A DNA stretch of 64,000 nt from Sulfuricella sp. (GTDB lineage: Bacteria > Pseudomonadota > Gammaproteobacteria > Burkholderiales > Sulfuricellaceae): positions 115,252 through 179,251 of the forward strand of contig JAHFRP010000006.1 of NCBI GenBank assembly GCA_023266195.1, given 5' to 3'. A program made the position numbers and the translations under genes. The notes under the pieces are model-generated. The model was given only the letters and a program-made list of their open reading frames with translations, was not told the origin of the DNA and did no database searches. This document shows, piece after piece, positions 1 to 8,248 of the stretch (the first letter of the stretch is position 1; each line of letters opens with the position of its first letter).

Positions 1-2
1 CG

Positions 3-497
3 CGCCTGCCTGGTTGCCTGCGCGAGTCGCTGACGGAGGCTGGAGTCCAACCCGGGCAGATCGAATTCGGCATCGGCGAAAACGCAATCTTGAGCAACGA
101 CCCCGAGGTGGCTTCGGCGTTGCGCAAGCTGGCCGATGCTGGCGCTGGCATCGCCATCCGCGATTTCGGCTCGACCCATTCCAAACTGTCCTACCCGACC
201 GGTTTTCCGGTCGATGCCATCTGGATCGACTGCCCGTTCTTCTGGCGCTTCGCCAGGGGAGGCGATGCAGCCGAAATCGTCAGCGCCATTCTGTCCCTGG
301 CGGAGAAACTGAAGCTGAACGTGGTCGCCTGGGGCGTGGAATGCGCCAGCCAGATGACGATGCTGTACGACGAAGGCTGCAACGTGATGCAAGGCAGCCT
401 GCTGTGCCGGCCTTTGCAGATCAGCCCTTTCACGGCCCTGATGAAGCAGCTCGGAAATTCGCAGCCCACCGTGGCAGGCGGCGTCATGCACGCTTGA
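3..497 (+). CDS. Degenerate EAL-domain protein, C-terminal part (5' end outside window)
   Basis: The frame is open to the left edge, so only the last 164 residues are seen. They match the second half of an EAL (c-di-GMP phosphodiesterase) domain: the strand around IEFGIGE, then the region normally reading DDFGTGYSSL, then VDAIWID in place of the usual lysine-containing KID motif. Here the metal-binding double Asp is replaced (IRDFGSTHSKL) and the lysine is a Trp, so hydrolysis is unlikely; a c-di-GMP-binding or protein-interaction role is an inference. It lies just upstream of other c-di-GMP related genes. The N-terminal domains cannot be seen. Confidence 0.8.
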   Translation, partial: RLPGCLRESLTEAGVQPGQIEFGIGENAILSNDPEVASALRKLADAGAGIAIRDFGSTHSKLSYPTGFPVDAIWIDCPFFWRFARGGDAAEIVSAILSLAEKLKLNVVAWGVECASQMTMLYDEGCNVMQGSLLCRPLQISPFTALMKQLGNSQPTVAGGVMHA

Positions 498-529
498 CGC
501 ACCATTTTTCATATCTTTCCGGAGCAATC

Positions 530-745
530 GTGCGGAACATGACTTATCGCCAAAACCTGTTGGCCAACTGCAAAGGGCTGCTGGCCTGGCGCCGACCGCA
601 CAGCATGGCCGCCCCGGCAAACTTGCCCGGCGATGCGAGCCGCCCTGCCGGTACGGCAGCGATACGCACCGGGACGAATTCAGGATTCGGCGCAAGGGAA
701 GACGACTGGCTGGGCGCCGAGGCTTACATCGAGCCGATGTTTTAA
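530..745 (+). CDS. Possible small ORF of unknown function
   Basis: A 71-codon frame starting with GTG, with GGAG five bases upstream; an in-frame ATG follows at 539. The product is basic in its first third and acidic at the end (ends EPMF), with no recognised domain or membrane segment. It fills the space between the EAL gene and the next small gene. The ribosome binding site is the only positive evidence, so it may not be translated. Confidence 0.25.
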   Translation: MRNMTYRQNLLANCKGLLAWRRPHSMAAPANLPGDASRPAGTAAIRTGTNSGFGAREDDWLGAEAYIEPMF

Positions 746-827
746 CCTGCAAGCCGCCAACCGCTTTTTACAGGCTTAAACGAACCAGCCGAAACCATAA
801 CGCAACACAAATCGAGGAGAACAAAAC

Positions 828-1088
828 ATGCCCAACGTAAACAAGTACCCGTTGAAAGACAGATTGGACCGTGTCAGCGACCTGTCTCACACCATTGCCA
901 GCTTTCTGGAATGGACCGAGCAGAAGAAAGGGCTGTGCCTGTGCGAGCCGTATAAGCCGCAATACGCGTGGTATGTCCCGTTCCACGCCAGTCGCGAAAA
1001 GTTGCTGATGGAATTTTTCGATATCGACTTGTCGGCGCTCGAAAACGAAAAGCGCCAGATGGTCGAGGAACGCAGCAAAGCCGCATAG
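828..1088 (+). CDS. Small hypothetical cytoplasmic protein (86 aa)
   Basis: An 86-residue protein with a good ribosome binding site (GAGGAGAAC, then ATG at 828). It is soluble, with two tryptophans, a CLCEPYKP segment in the middle and a charged, probably helical C-terminus ending in KQMVEER-like residues. There is no signal peptide or membrane segment. It sits between the degenerate EAL gene and the VpsR-like activator on the same strand, so a role in that signalling block is possible. I do not recognise the family. Confidence 0.6.
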   Translation: MPNVNKYPLKDRLDRVSDLSHTIASFLEWTEQKKGLCLCEPYKPQYAWYVPFHASREKLLMEFFDIDLSALENEKRQMVEERSKAA

Positions 1089-1322
1089 GCCCGCCGATGA
1101 TCCGGGAACCGGCTTTGACTGCTTCCGGACGATTAGCCACATGTTGTCGATTCGCTTTGGCATGATTTGAGGATTCAACCGATGGTTGAGGTTCCTTACG
1201 GGACGGATTGCACGTCACTCACGGCGCCATGCACCGCGAAAGACGCTCTCTCCGCCCCGTCCGGCTGGCGTTTTCGGGATGGCGCGAACCGAAGAATACC
1301 AACAAGACTAGAGGTACTCGAC

Positions 1323-2669
1323 ATGGAGAGCCGCAAGCTGCTTTATCTTAAGCCCCCTCAGATCACTCCCGTCCTGCTGCCGGACATCCGTTCGGCGGGG
1401 TGGGACGTGACGGTGGCGGAGCATTTCGACGAGGCCAGGGACATGATTGCGTCGCAACGCTTCAATGTCGGCCTGGCGCTGTTCGATTCCCCGGCAAATG
1501 AGGATTTGCCGGACGAAGACCTGATTTCGTCGAGCGGGAAAATGGCATGGATCGCCATGCTGCCGCCGGCATGCCTGGAAAACGAGGATATCAGCCAGAT
1601 GATCAAGGACCATTTTTTCGACTACCACACCCTCCCCGCCGACTGCAAACGCCTGTTGCCCATACTCGGCCACGCCTACGGCATGGCGAGCATCCGGCGA
1701 AGCCCGTCGGTGGAGGACGAGGAATACCCGGGCGAAGACGAAATGGTCGGCGCCAGCCCGGCGATGCTGGCGCTGTTCGCCGACCTGCGCAAGGTCTCCG
1801 GGGTCGATGCCCCGGTGCTGATCACCGGGGAAAGCGGTACCGGCAAGGAGTTGAGCGCAATCGCCATCCACGAGCGCTCCAGCCGCGCCAAAGGCCCCTT
1901 TGTCGCGGTGAACTGCGGCGCGCTGCCCCCCAGCCTGATCCAGTCCGAATTGTTCGGCTACGAAAAAGGCGCCTTCACCGGCGCTCAGCAGCGCAAAATA
2001 GGACGGATCGAGGCCGCGGCCGGCGGAACGATTTTCCTCGACGAGATCGGCGACCTGCCGATGGACATGCAGGTCAACCTGCTGCGCTTCTTGCAGGAAA
2101 AAACCATCGAGCGCGTCGGCTCCAACCAACACCACGCCGTGGATGTCCGTGTCATCGCCGCGACCCACGTCGATCTGGAAGCCGCGGTGAAGGAAGGGCG
2201 CTTCCGCGAAGATCTCTACTACCGGCTGCACGTGCTCGACCTGAAAATGCCCGCCTTGCGGGACCGGGATGGCGACGTCGAACTGCTGGCCCGTTTTTTC
2301 TTCAAGAAATTCGCCTCGGAAAAGCGCCAGAACGTCCAGGGTTTCACCCAGGAGGCGCTGCGGATCATGAACGACCACGACTGGCCAGGCAACGTGCGCG
2401 AGATGATCAACCGCATCCGGCGCGCCATGATCATGTGCGAAAACCGCCTGATCACCCCCGCCGATCTCGGCATGGAACGCCGCGAACAGCGCCGCTGCAT
2501 GCTCACCCTGGACGCGGTGCGCGTGGCGGCCGAACGCGAAGCCATCCAGACCGCGCTGCGCCGTACCCACCGCAACGTTTCCAGGGCGGCGCAGGAGCTG
2601 GGCGTTTCGCGGGTAACGCTGTACCGGCTGATGGAGAAATGCGGGCTGCACGCCCAGGGAACGATGTGA
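1323..2669 (+). CDS. VpsR-like sigma-54 dependent transcriptional activator
   Basis: 448 residues when started at ATG 1323, which has AGAGGT upstream; a longer TTG start at 1167 is in frame but has no support. Residues 1-120 are a receiver-like fold without a recognisable phosphoacceptor site. The AAA+ domain has Walker A GESGTGKE near residue 168 and an intact GAFTGA loop for sigma-54 contact near 216. The last 45 residues are a Fis-type helix-turn-helix ([18 protein letters not shown]). The layout resembles VpsR, which binds c-di-GMP in Vibrio. It is followed at once by two sigma-54 promoters with a common upstream site, which are its most likely targets (inference). Confidence 0.85.
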   Translation: MESRKLLYLKPPQITPVLLPDIRSAGWDVTVAEHFDEARDMIASQRFNVGLALFDSPANEDLPDEDLISSSGKMAWIAMLPPACLENEDISQMIKDHFFDYHTLPADCKRLLPILGHAYGMASIRRSPSVEDEEYPGEDEMVGASPAMLALFADLRKVSGVDAPVLITGESGTGKELSAIAIHERSSRAKGPFVAVNCGALPPSLIQSELFGYEKGAFTGAQQRKIGRIEAAAGGTIFLDEIGDLPMDMQVNLLRFLQEKTIERVGSNQHHAVDVRVIAATHVDLEAAVKEGRFREDLYYRLHVLDLKMPALRDRDGDVELLARFFFKKFASEKRQNVQGFTQEALRIMNDHDWPGNVREMINRIRRAMIMCENRLITPADLGMERREQRRCMLTLDAVRVAAEREAIQTALRRTHRNVSRAAQELGVSRVTLYRLMEKCGLHAQGTM

Positions 2670-2763
2670 CCGGAGGTGGACCGGTCGCCCCTCGCCCGAC
2701 GGATGAAAAATGGACTTCCATCGGGAAATAGTTGCCGGGCGTGGGATGCCCGATTTCACACCA

Positions 2764-2784
2764 CTGGCAACTATTCGTTACACA
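2764..2784 (+). promoter_or_regulatory. Candidate activator site (UAS copy 1)
   Basis: The 21-bp block CTGGCAA-CTATTC-GTTACACA recurs nearly unchanged at 4847-4867. Each copy lies about 150-165 bp upstream of a sigma-54 promoter, the usual distance for an enhancer-binding protein. Its left half is also the right arm of an inverted repeat (ATAGTTGCC at 2728, GGCAACTAT at 2766). Confidence 0.5.
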
Positions 2785-2914
2785 ACACCAACCCATTGAA
2801 ATACCTGTAAATTAGGCTCGCAACACCATCGCAGGCAACAAAATATTTACACCGTCCTCCCCAGGAATGCCAGGGAATCATAAATACATAAACAAAAACA
2901 GTGTATTGCGAAAT

Positions 2915-2929
2915 TGGCACAGCGGTTGC
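2915..2929 (+). promoter_or_regulatory. Sigma-54 (-24/-12) promoter
   Basis: TGGCACAGCGGTTGC matches the RpoN consensus TGGCAC-N5-TTGC exactly, with ten bases between the invariant GG and GC. It lies 43 bp upstream of the ATG at 2973 and downstream of the 2764 site. Confidence 0.8.
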
Positions 2930-2972
2930 TGGGTTAATGTACTCAACATGAATATACGAGCGAGTAACCATC

Positions 2973-3323
2973 ATGAGTAAATACATCCGCCTGGCCGCGC
3001 GGCCCGCCTGCACCCAACGCCTGCTGCCGCGGGCCTTCTGGCTGACGGTCTGGTTGTCGATCTCGCCGATGGCGATGTCTTCCCAGGCGCCCAACGGCCC
3101 AGGGAACGAAGCGGCGCCCGAAACCAGCACCCAGTCAGTGCCGGACAGCGCATCGGGCGACACAGCGCCGAAGCGCCGCCTGCCCGCCGATTATTACCGG
3201 GCCACGCCGCCGGCGACGAAAATCCCCGTGATCATCCTGTGGGATGAGACGGGAAAAACCGGCGCCCCCGGTTCCGGTCCGATCAAACTGCGGGCGAGCA
3301 TCACGACTTGCAGGAAAGGATAG
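2973..3323 (+). CDS. Small exported or membrane-anchored protein, unknown
   Basis: First gene after the sigma-54 promoter at 2915. The 116-residue product has a basic N-terminus (Arg/Lys up to residue 20), a hydrophobic stretch at about 21-36 (AFWLTVWLSISPMAM) that may be a signal peptide or anchor, then a Pro/Ser/Glu/Thr-rich linker and a compact C-terminal part. The upstream Shine-Dalgarno sequence is weak. The next ORF starts 5 bases after its stop, so the two are probably co-transcribed. No family recognised. Confidence 0.6.
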   Translation: MSKYIRLAARPACTQRLLPRAFWLTVWLSISPMAMSSQAPNGPGNEAAPETSTQSVPDSASGDTAPKRRLPADYYRATPPATKIPVIILWDETGKTGAPGSGPIKLRASITTCRKG

Positions 3324-3328
3324 CCGCC

Positions 3329-3433
3329 ATGAAAAAAGTCACCATCGTCGCCGCCGTCGTTACGGCCTGCACTACCATGGCCGCCACCAGCTTCGCGCTC
3401 GGTTACGTCCTCAGGCATGCGGGCCTGTTTTGA
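3329..3433 (+). CDS. 34-residue single-pass membrane peptide
   Basis: A very short frame with AAAGGA upstream. The product has a two-lysine N-terminus followed by one hydrophobic span (residues 4-30, VTIVAAVVTACTTMAATSF) and a short basic end. It sits between the 2973 gene and the 3463 gene in the same presumed sigma-54 transcript; its TGA overlaps a possible TTG start of the next frame. Function unknown. Confidence 0.45.
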   Translation: MKKVTIVAAVVTACTTMAATSFALGYVLRHAGLF

Positions 3434-3462
3434 GCGCAATCGACGCCTGCAACGGGACGGCC

Positions 3463-3828
3463 ATGCCCTCTTCCACGGCACTCACCAGGGCGATCCGGAC
3501 ATTGGCCGGCGCGGCGGCAGTCCTGGCGATCCTGCTTGCGGGGATCGCCATTGGCCTGTACTCCACCGTCTATTTGGCCGTCCCGGACCTTGCCGCCGAG
3601 GGCGGCAAGGGCGCTGCCCAGAGCCGGGAAGAAGGCTTGACCAACCCGGTTTTGCACCTCGAACCCGAACCGGGCCGCGCCGGCCGGGAGGAGGACCGCC
3701 GCAGTTGGCCCTGCAAGCCGCAGGATGCCGCCGGATCGGCGGCGGATAAATGCCGTTCGGTGCAACCATCCATCCAGAGCAGCCAAAAACTCCTGGTCAT
3801 GTTGGCTCTGTTGAGAGTCAAGCCATGA
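3463..3828 (+). CDS. Small membrane protein with C-x12-C and QKLLV-type C-terminus (paralogue A)
   Basis: 121 residues from ATG 3463 (a coupled TTG start at 3430 is possible). One membrane span at about residues 12-35 is followed by a charged linker, two cysteines twelve residues apart, and the ending QKLLVMLALLRVKP. The gene at 5154 encodes a protein of the same plan: span, linker, C-x12-C, QKLLVLLALWRVLP. The rest is poorly conserved, so the spacing of cysteines and the tail are the likely functional parts. Both genes lie behind sigma-54 promoters with the same upstream site. Unknown family. Confidence 0.65.
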   Translation: MPSSTALTRAIRTLAGAAAVLAILLAGIAIGLYSTVYLAVPDLAAEGGKGAAQSREEGLTNPVLHLEPEPGRAGREEDRRSWPCKPQDAAGSAADKCRSVQPSIQSSQKLLVMLALLRVKP

Positions 3829-3841
3829 GGCAGAAACCGGC

Positions 3842-4843
3842 ATGACCGACAAACGAGCCGACCTGTCCGAGCCCATCGACCTGCCGAGAGCGGAGGCCGA
3901 TTGGAGCCGGCACGACCGCAGGAAACCGCAGCAACACCCGAACCCCGCCTGCGATCTCGCCATCAAGGTGTTCCGCTTCAGCCGCGAAGCCATCCTGATC
4001 ACGAACGAGCAATCGATCATCCTGAGCGTCAACCATGCGTTCACGGAAACCACCGGCTACACCGCGGAAGAAGCGATCGGCAAGAATTCGGCCTTTCTCT
4101 TTTCCAACGATGAGGATGTGCTGTCCACTTCCTGGATACGCGAAAAAATCCTCGCGCAAGGCCACTGGCAAGGGGAAACCTGGGGCCGGCGCAAGAACGG
4201 CGAAGTATTTCCGCAATGGCTGACGGTCAGCACGGTCGCCGGCGAAAACGGCAAAGTCACCCATTTCATCAACCAGTTCATCGATATCACCGAGAAAAAA
4301 CGGGAAGAAGCAAGGTTCGAATACCTTGCCTACCACGATCCACTCACCGCGCTGCCCAACCGCATCCTGTTCAACGAACGGCTGTCCGGCGCAATTGCGC
4401 TGGCGCAGCGCCACGGCCATTCCCTCGGCGTGCTGTTCATCGACCTCGACGGCTTCAAGCAGGTCAACGATTCCATGGGCCACGGCACCGGCGACCTGCT
4501 GCTGCAACAGGTCGCCAAGCGCCTGACCCAGTGCGTGCGGGAAAGCGATGCGGTCGCCCGGCTCGGCGGGGACGAATTCGTCGTCCTGCTCAATGAGCTT
4601 TCCAGCGAGCACAGCGCGGAAGGCGTGGCCGATAAAATCCTGGACCTGCTGCACACGCCGTTCGTCCTGGCGGACCAGAGAATCGACGTCAGCGTCAGCA
4701 TCGGCATCGCGCTGTTCCCGGACCACGGCATCGACGGCACGGCTTTGCTGGAAAAAGCCGATGCCGCCATGTATCAGGTCAAATCCAGATCCAAGAATAA
4801 TTTCAAGATGTTCGACGGCGCAGCCACTCCGTGGATCGGCTGA
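3842..4843 (+). CDS. PAS-GGDEF diguanylate cyclase
   Basis: 333 residues, soluble. A PAS domain (about 40-150, ending in the usual FIDITEKKREE linker) precedes a GGDEF domain (about 165-325). The active-site motif RLGGDEF is intact near residue 240, and an RESD inhibitory I-site sits five residues before it, so an active, product-inhibited cyclase making c-di-GMP is expected. It begins 13 bases after paralogue A stops, so it probably belongs to the same sigma-54 transcript, linking that regulon to c-di-GMP production. Confidence 0.9.
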   Translation: MTDKRADLSEPIDLPRAEADWSRHDRRKPQQHPNPACDLAIKVFRFSREAILITNEQSIILSVNHAFTETTGYTAEEAIGKNSAFLFSNDEDVLSTSWIREKILAQGHWQGETWGRRKNGEVFPQWLTVSTVAGENGKVTHFINQFIDITEKKREEARFEYLAYHDPLTALPNRILFNERLSGAIALAQRHGHSLGVLFIDLDGFKQVNDSMGHGTGDLLLQQVAKRLTQCVRESDAVARLGGDEFVVLLNELSSEHSAEGVADKILDLLHTPFVLADQRIDVSVSIGIALFPDHGIDGTALLEKADAAMYQVKSRSKNNFKMFDGAATPWIG

Positions 4844-4846
4844 ACC

Positions 4847-4867
4847 CTGGCAATCTTTGGTTACACA
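4847..4867 (+). promoter_or_regulatory. Candidate activator site (UAS copy 2)
   Basis: CTGGCAATCTTTGGTTACACA matches the 2764-2784 block at 17 of 21 positions and lies about 160 bp upstream of the sigma-54 promoter at 5010. It starts four bases after the stop codon of the GGDEF gene. Confidence 0.5.
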
Positions 4868-5009
4868 TGAAAAATGTATTGTAGTTCATGATATTACCGA
4901 CATTCCGCAAGGATATTGGCGTGCCGCCGTAATGAAATCGATACACTTTATCCTCCAGCGCCTCCCGGAACAGATCAAAACAATCATAAATAACATGATG
5001 TTGAAATTC

Positions 5010-5024
5010 TGGCATGGCGGTTGC
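5010..5024 (+). promoter_or_regulatory. Sigma-54 (-24/-12) promoter
   Basis: TGGCATGGCGGTTGC has the invariant GG and GC ten bases apart; only the C at position six of the consensus differs. It serves the gene at 5154. The rest of the 310-bp gap (4844-5153) shows nothing else except the 4847 site. Confidence 0.75.
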
Positions 5025-5153
5025 TGCTCACTTGTCATGGCCGCTTTGACGAGAAACTTGCCGATCAAAAAAGATTCCCGCCAATGGCCCGTGCCGGTGG
5101 CGCCGATTCATCCGGATGACTGCCCGGCTTGTCATTCGGGAAAGGAATCGATC

Positions 5154-5498
5154 ATGAACCAGACATCAGAATCATCGAAACTGGCCAAGGCATTGATGGA
5201 CATCGCAGTAGTCATGGGCACCCTGCTGGCGGGCGTGGTGCTTGCGATATTGACCGATACGGATTCGATCCCGCTCATTTCCCGCAGCGAGGCGCGCATA
5301 CAGGAAACCGCAAACGCGCCCGAGGAAAGACCCGCACGCCTGGCAGCCGAGGCCGCCAGGCGCGAAGCGTACCACGATGCCATGGCTGCCTGCCAGGCCA
5401 GGAGAAACGCGGATCCGGCGCCCGATGTCTGCCGCCAGTCCGATCAGCATAAACAGAAGCTGCTGGTCCTGCTGGCACTATGGCGGGTCTTGCCGTAA
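5154..5498 (+). CDS. Small membrane protein with C-x12-C and QKLLV-type C-terminus (paralogue B)
   Basis: 114 residues; AAAGGA lies eight bases before ATG 5154. The N-terminus is followed by one membrane span (about 15-35, with VVMGTLLAGVVLAIL), an Ala/Arg/Glu-rich helix, two cysteines twelve residues apart and the C-terminus QKLLVLLALWRVLP. The tail and cysteine spacing match the protein at 3463, although the middle differs, so the two are diverged paralogues under parallel sigma-54 control. No known family recognised; topology suggests an N-terminal anchor with a short amphipathic or hydrophobic tail. Confidence 0.7.
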   Translation: MNQTSESSKLAKALMDIAVVMGTLLAGVVLAILTDTDSIPLISRSEARIQETANAPEERPARLAAEAARREAYHDAMAACQARRNADPAPDVCRQSDQHKQKLLVLLALWRVLP

Positions 5499-5597
5499 CA
5501 CGCGCTTGGTTCGTCGGCAATCGACTTGAAGCCGATTGCCGTTTCTGGCGGGAAAGTCACGCTCTATAATAAAAATAACAGCAAAGGGCGACCCGAG

Positions 5598-5768
5598 ATG
5601 ATCAAAAACGCACGCATTCGGCGAACCGGCGCCACGATCCTGGTGGCGCTGGGCGCAATCCTGATATTCCTTGCCTCGGCCGTCTGGCAAGGCGCGGTGC
5701 TGCTCGCCCTGGGCGTGATTGTGGAACTGGTCGGCATCGCCCTGGAGCGTAAAGGCGGTGAGCGGTGA
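5598..5768 (+). CDS. Small two-span membrane protein (56 aa)
   Basis: Start chosen at ATG 5598; the frame extends upstream to 5526, but the hydrophobic part begins only after 5598. The product has a basic N-terminus (KNARIRR), two hydrophobic spans (about 12-28 and 31-47) separated by a short turn, and a charged end ERKGGER. Its TGA lies in the left arm of the convergent hairpin at 5756-5807. Function unknown. Confidence 0.5.
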   Translation: MIKNARIRRTGATILVALGAILIFLASAVWQGAVLLALGVIVELVGIALERKGGER

Positions 5769-5807
5769 ACGGAGAGGGGAGTTTGCTTTTCCGCTCACCG
5801 CTCACCG
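5756..5807. repeat. Convergent hairpin holding both stop codons
   Basis: CGGTGAGCGGTGA (5756-5768) and its exact complement TCACCGCTCACCG (5795-5807) form a 13-bp stem. The stop codon of the 5598 gene is in one arm and that of the convergent PEBP gene is in the other. It may act as a bidirectional terminator, though there is no T-run. Confidence 0.55.
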
Positions 5808-6371
5808 AACTCCCTGATACAGCCCCACCAACTCCGCCTGGCCGAGAATATGGCCGCGCATCGCCTTTTCCAGCGCAGTCTTGGTGGGACTGTTCAAGTC
5901 GGGAAGAACAGTATCCAGGGCATAGAGTTTGTGGAAATAGCGGTGGCGGCCGACGGGTGGACACGGCCCGCCATAGCCTGTGCGCTGCCAGCTGTTCTGC
6001 CCCTGCAGCGTCTCCTGCGGCAGCGCCTTGGCCGGAATGCCCTCGGGCAGTTCGCCCGCGCCGGGCGGAATGTTGTACAGCACCCAATGCACCCATGTCA
6101 TCCTGGGCGCGGCCGGATCGGGCGCATCCGGGTCGTCGACGATCAGGGCCAGGCTCTTCGTCTGCGCCGGCAGCCCCGCCCAGGCGAGCGGCGGCGAAGC
6201 GTCCTGGCCGTCGCAGGTATAGCGCTGCGGGATCACCCCACCATGAAAAAACACCGTGGATGTCAACATCATCATCGCCCCACCTCCCCGGACACTCTCC
6301 GCCGCAACCAACGCCATAACCGCCGTGCACCGCAACGCGGCGCCCCATAAGCCATGCAGATTTCGATTCAT
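5802..6371 (-). CDS. YbhB/YbcL family (PEBP, Raf-kinase-inhibitor-like) protein, exported
   Basis: 189 residues from ATG 6371 (a GTG three codons upstream is an alternative). A signal-like N-terminus (about 1-33) is followed by a phosphatidylethanolamine-binding-protein fold: FHGGVIPQRYTCDGQDASPP, then SLALIVDDPDAP, MTWVHWVLYNIP and a GYGGPCPP-x-GRHRYF loop that forms the anion-binding pocket in the family. Bacterial members are periplasmic or cytoplasmic with unclear function; the leader suggests periplasm here. It converges on the small gene at 5598. Confidence 0.85.
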   Translation of the reverse strand: MNRNLHGLWGAALRCTAVMALVAAESVRGGGAMMMLTSTVFFHGGVIPQRYTCDGQDASPPLAWAGLPAQTKSLALIVDDPDAPDPAAPRMTWVHWVLYNIPPGAGELPEGIPAKALPQETLQGQNSWQRTGYGGPCPPVGRHRYFHKLYALDTVLPDLNSPTKTALEKAMRGHILGQAELVGLYQGVR

Positions 6372-6530
6372 CTCGCCCACTCGGCAATTAATCCGGCAAC
6401 CCCCCGTCCATGTATGCCGGGAGATGATTTAACTTCCAGATCGTTTCAATATAGACCATTCCGCGTGCTCTATTGCCCATCCCTCCGCGCCGGGATACTA
6501 TCGGCTCAAGGTCCAAAAAAGGGAAGCAGC

Positions 6531-7634
6531 ATGGCGAATGTTCAAGCACTGGCCCAGCCGAAAATCGAGGATCGCGAAGCGCTGAACGAATATCTGGACG
6601 ACCTGACCGACCTCGCCCCCAAGGTCGAGCGCGATGTCGCCCTGCTCAAGCAAAACCCGACCGATCAGAAGGTCGTTTCCAACCTGTTCCGCACCCTGCA
6701 CAACATCAAGGGCGATGCCGCCCTGTGCAAGGTGGAAATGGGCGTGCTGATCAGCCACCCACTGGAAACCCTGCTGGGGCGGCTGCGCACGGACGAACTG
6801 CGCTTCACCGTGCTGCTGGGAGAAATCGTCCTGCTCTCGATCGACCGCCTGGAACAGGCGGTGGAAATGCTGGCGGCGGGCAAGCCGCTCGCCGGTTTGA
6901 ATCTCGTCGGCCTGGTGAAGGGCCTGGAACAGCTGATCTCAGTCCCGCAAGACCGGCTGGACGAAAAAATCGGCGAAGTCATCGAATCGGTCACCGGATT
7001 CCGCCCCAGCACCGCCGGCCAGCTCGGTGACCGCCGGGAAACAATTGTTCCGCGAACTCCGGAGACCGTCGCCGGGGATTTGCTGTTCTTCCGGTCGCTG
7101 GCGCAGCAGTTCGAAAGCCGCTCCCCCCACTTCGAAGGGCGCAGCGCCCGGACACTGCACCTCGCCCTCGACGCCAACGGGATGGCCGGCATGCCGGTGG
7201 CCCCGGTACAGCTGGAGGCGGCGGTTTACATGCACGACATCGGCATGATGCTCCTGCCGGAACAGGTATGGCTCAAGCGGGAACGGCTCAGCGAGCGCGA
7301 CAAGCAAGCCTTGCGCACCCATCCAGGCTTCGGCGCCGGCCTGCTGGAAAGGATGGACGGCTGGAAAACCGCCGCCGAGATCGTGGCGCAGCACCATGAA
7401 ATGCCGGACGGCGCCGGCTATCCGATGGGCCTGACGGCAGGGCAGATCTGCCCCGGCGCGAAAATCCTCGCCATCGTCGACGCGTTCGAGGCCGTCATGC
7501 TGAAACACTCTCATCGCGGCCACAACCGCTCCCTGCTGCGCGCCATCGCCGAGGTCAACGCCTGCAACAACCAGTTCGCCGCGGAATGGATCGACCCGTT
7601 CAATCGGGTGATCCGGCGCATGATCGAGGCTTGA
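6531..7634 (+). CDS. Hpt/HD-GYP domain signalling protein
   Basis: 368 residues from ATG 6531, which has GGGAAG upstream. Residues 25-110 are a histidine phosphotransfer domain with the phosphoacceptor in LHNIKGDA (His57). The C-terminal half is an HD-GYP domain: HD at about 235, the HHEMPDG-x-GYP signature near 290, so c-di-GMP hydrolysis is plausible. Some of the metal-ligand positions of the canonical domain are not obvious (the first His-rich part is atypical), so activity is uncertain. The combination suggests phosphorelay control of c-di-GMP turnover, fitting the cyclase at 3842 and the EAL protein. Confidence 0.8.
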   Translation: MANVQALAQPKIEDREALNEYLDDLTDLAPKVERDVALLKQNPTDQKVVSNLFRTLHNIKGDAALCKVEMGVLISHPLETLLGRLRTDELRFTVLLGEIVLLSIDRLEQAVEMLAAGKPLAGLNLVGLVKGLEQLISVPQDRLDEKIGEVIESVTGFRPSTAGQLGDRRETIVPRTPETVAGDLLFFRSLAQQFESRSPHFEGRSARTLHLALDANGMAGMPVAPVQLEAAVYMHDIGMMLLPEQVWLKRERLSERDKQALRTHPGFGAGLLERMDGWKTAAEIVAQHHEMPDGAGYPMGLTAGQICPGAKILAIVDAFEAVMLKHSHRGHNRSLLRAIAEVNACNNQFAAEWIDPFNRVIRRMIEA

Positions 7635-7638
7635 TCTT

Positions 7639-7760
7639 AGGGGGACGGCCACTAAAATATCGAGGCGCCGCCATTCCTGCGGGTTCTCACCCAACCCCTC
7701 TTCCCCCTTCGGGAGAGAGTTGGCGGGAATCCTGTATCGACAAGCCCCCCATATTCCGGG
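7639..7760. repeat. Dispersed repeat, family shared with 24959
   Basis: Begins GGGGACGGCCACTAAAATAT and ends CGACAAGCCCCCCATATTCC; the same start and end occur at 24959-25041, here split by about 40 bp of extra sequence. The remainder of the 7635-8045 gap shows no coding frame or other signal that I recognise. Confidence 0.5.
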
Positions 7761-8045
7761 TCAAGCCCTCAGGGCACAAGTTTAAGCCCTCGATCACCCC
7801 GAAAGGCGCTGTAATTTAGTGCCCCGATACGCCGAAGTGGTAGGATTTTGCTGCGAAACGAAATCCAAAAACCATTTCGAGGCCAGCCCGGATTGAAGAA
7901 TAACGAAATTTTCTGTTTCGCGGATTCTGAGCCCCCCCCCAGCCCTCCCACGTCAAAACCTGACCCCTTTCCCCGGCGACGCCTTGTAACAGCCGTCTTC
8001 GTTTGCTATACATAAACATAGAGGGAAGTCCCGGCGGGATAAACG

Positions 8046-8213
8046 CTAGGAGCCTGTCGGACTTAAAGGAAATCGGCTGCAAATCCGCCTGGCCGGTCCA
8101 TATTTCGCCGCTTTTTTGGTCAATAGAATGACTATTGACCTGCAAAACCGGCAAAATCTGTCCTCGCCCAGCCGAATTTTCGCTTCGATTCTTCAAGTCC
8201 GACAGGCTCCTAG
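8046..8213 (+). mobile_element. 168-bp MITE-like element, copy 1
   Basis: Ends are the inverted repeat CTAGGAGCCTGTCGGACTT / AAGTCCGACAGGCTCCTAG. An internal palindrome (GGTCAATAG, CTATTGACC) sits in the middle. The copy at 16453-16620 has the same length, the opposite orientation and about three differences. There is no coding capacity. It lies directly upstream of coxB, so the coxB promoter may be inside or next to it. Confidence 0.8.
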
Positions 8214-8248
8214 AAGCCGCCGTTCTTCAACACCGAGGAGGAACGCGC

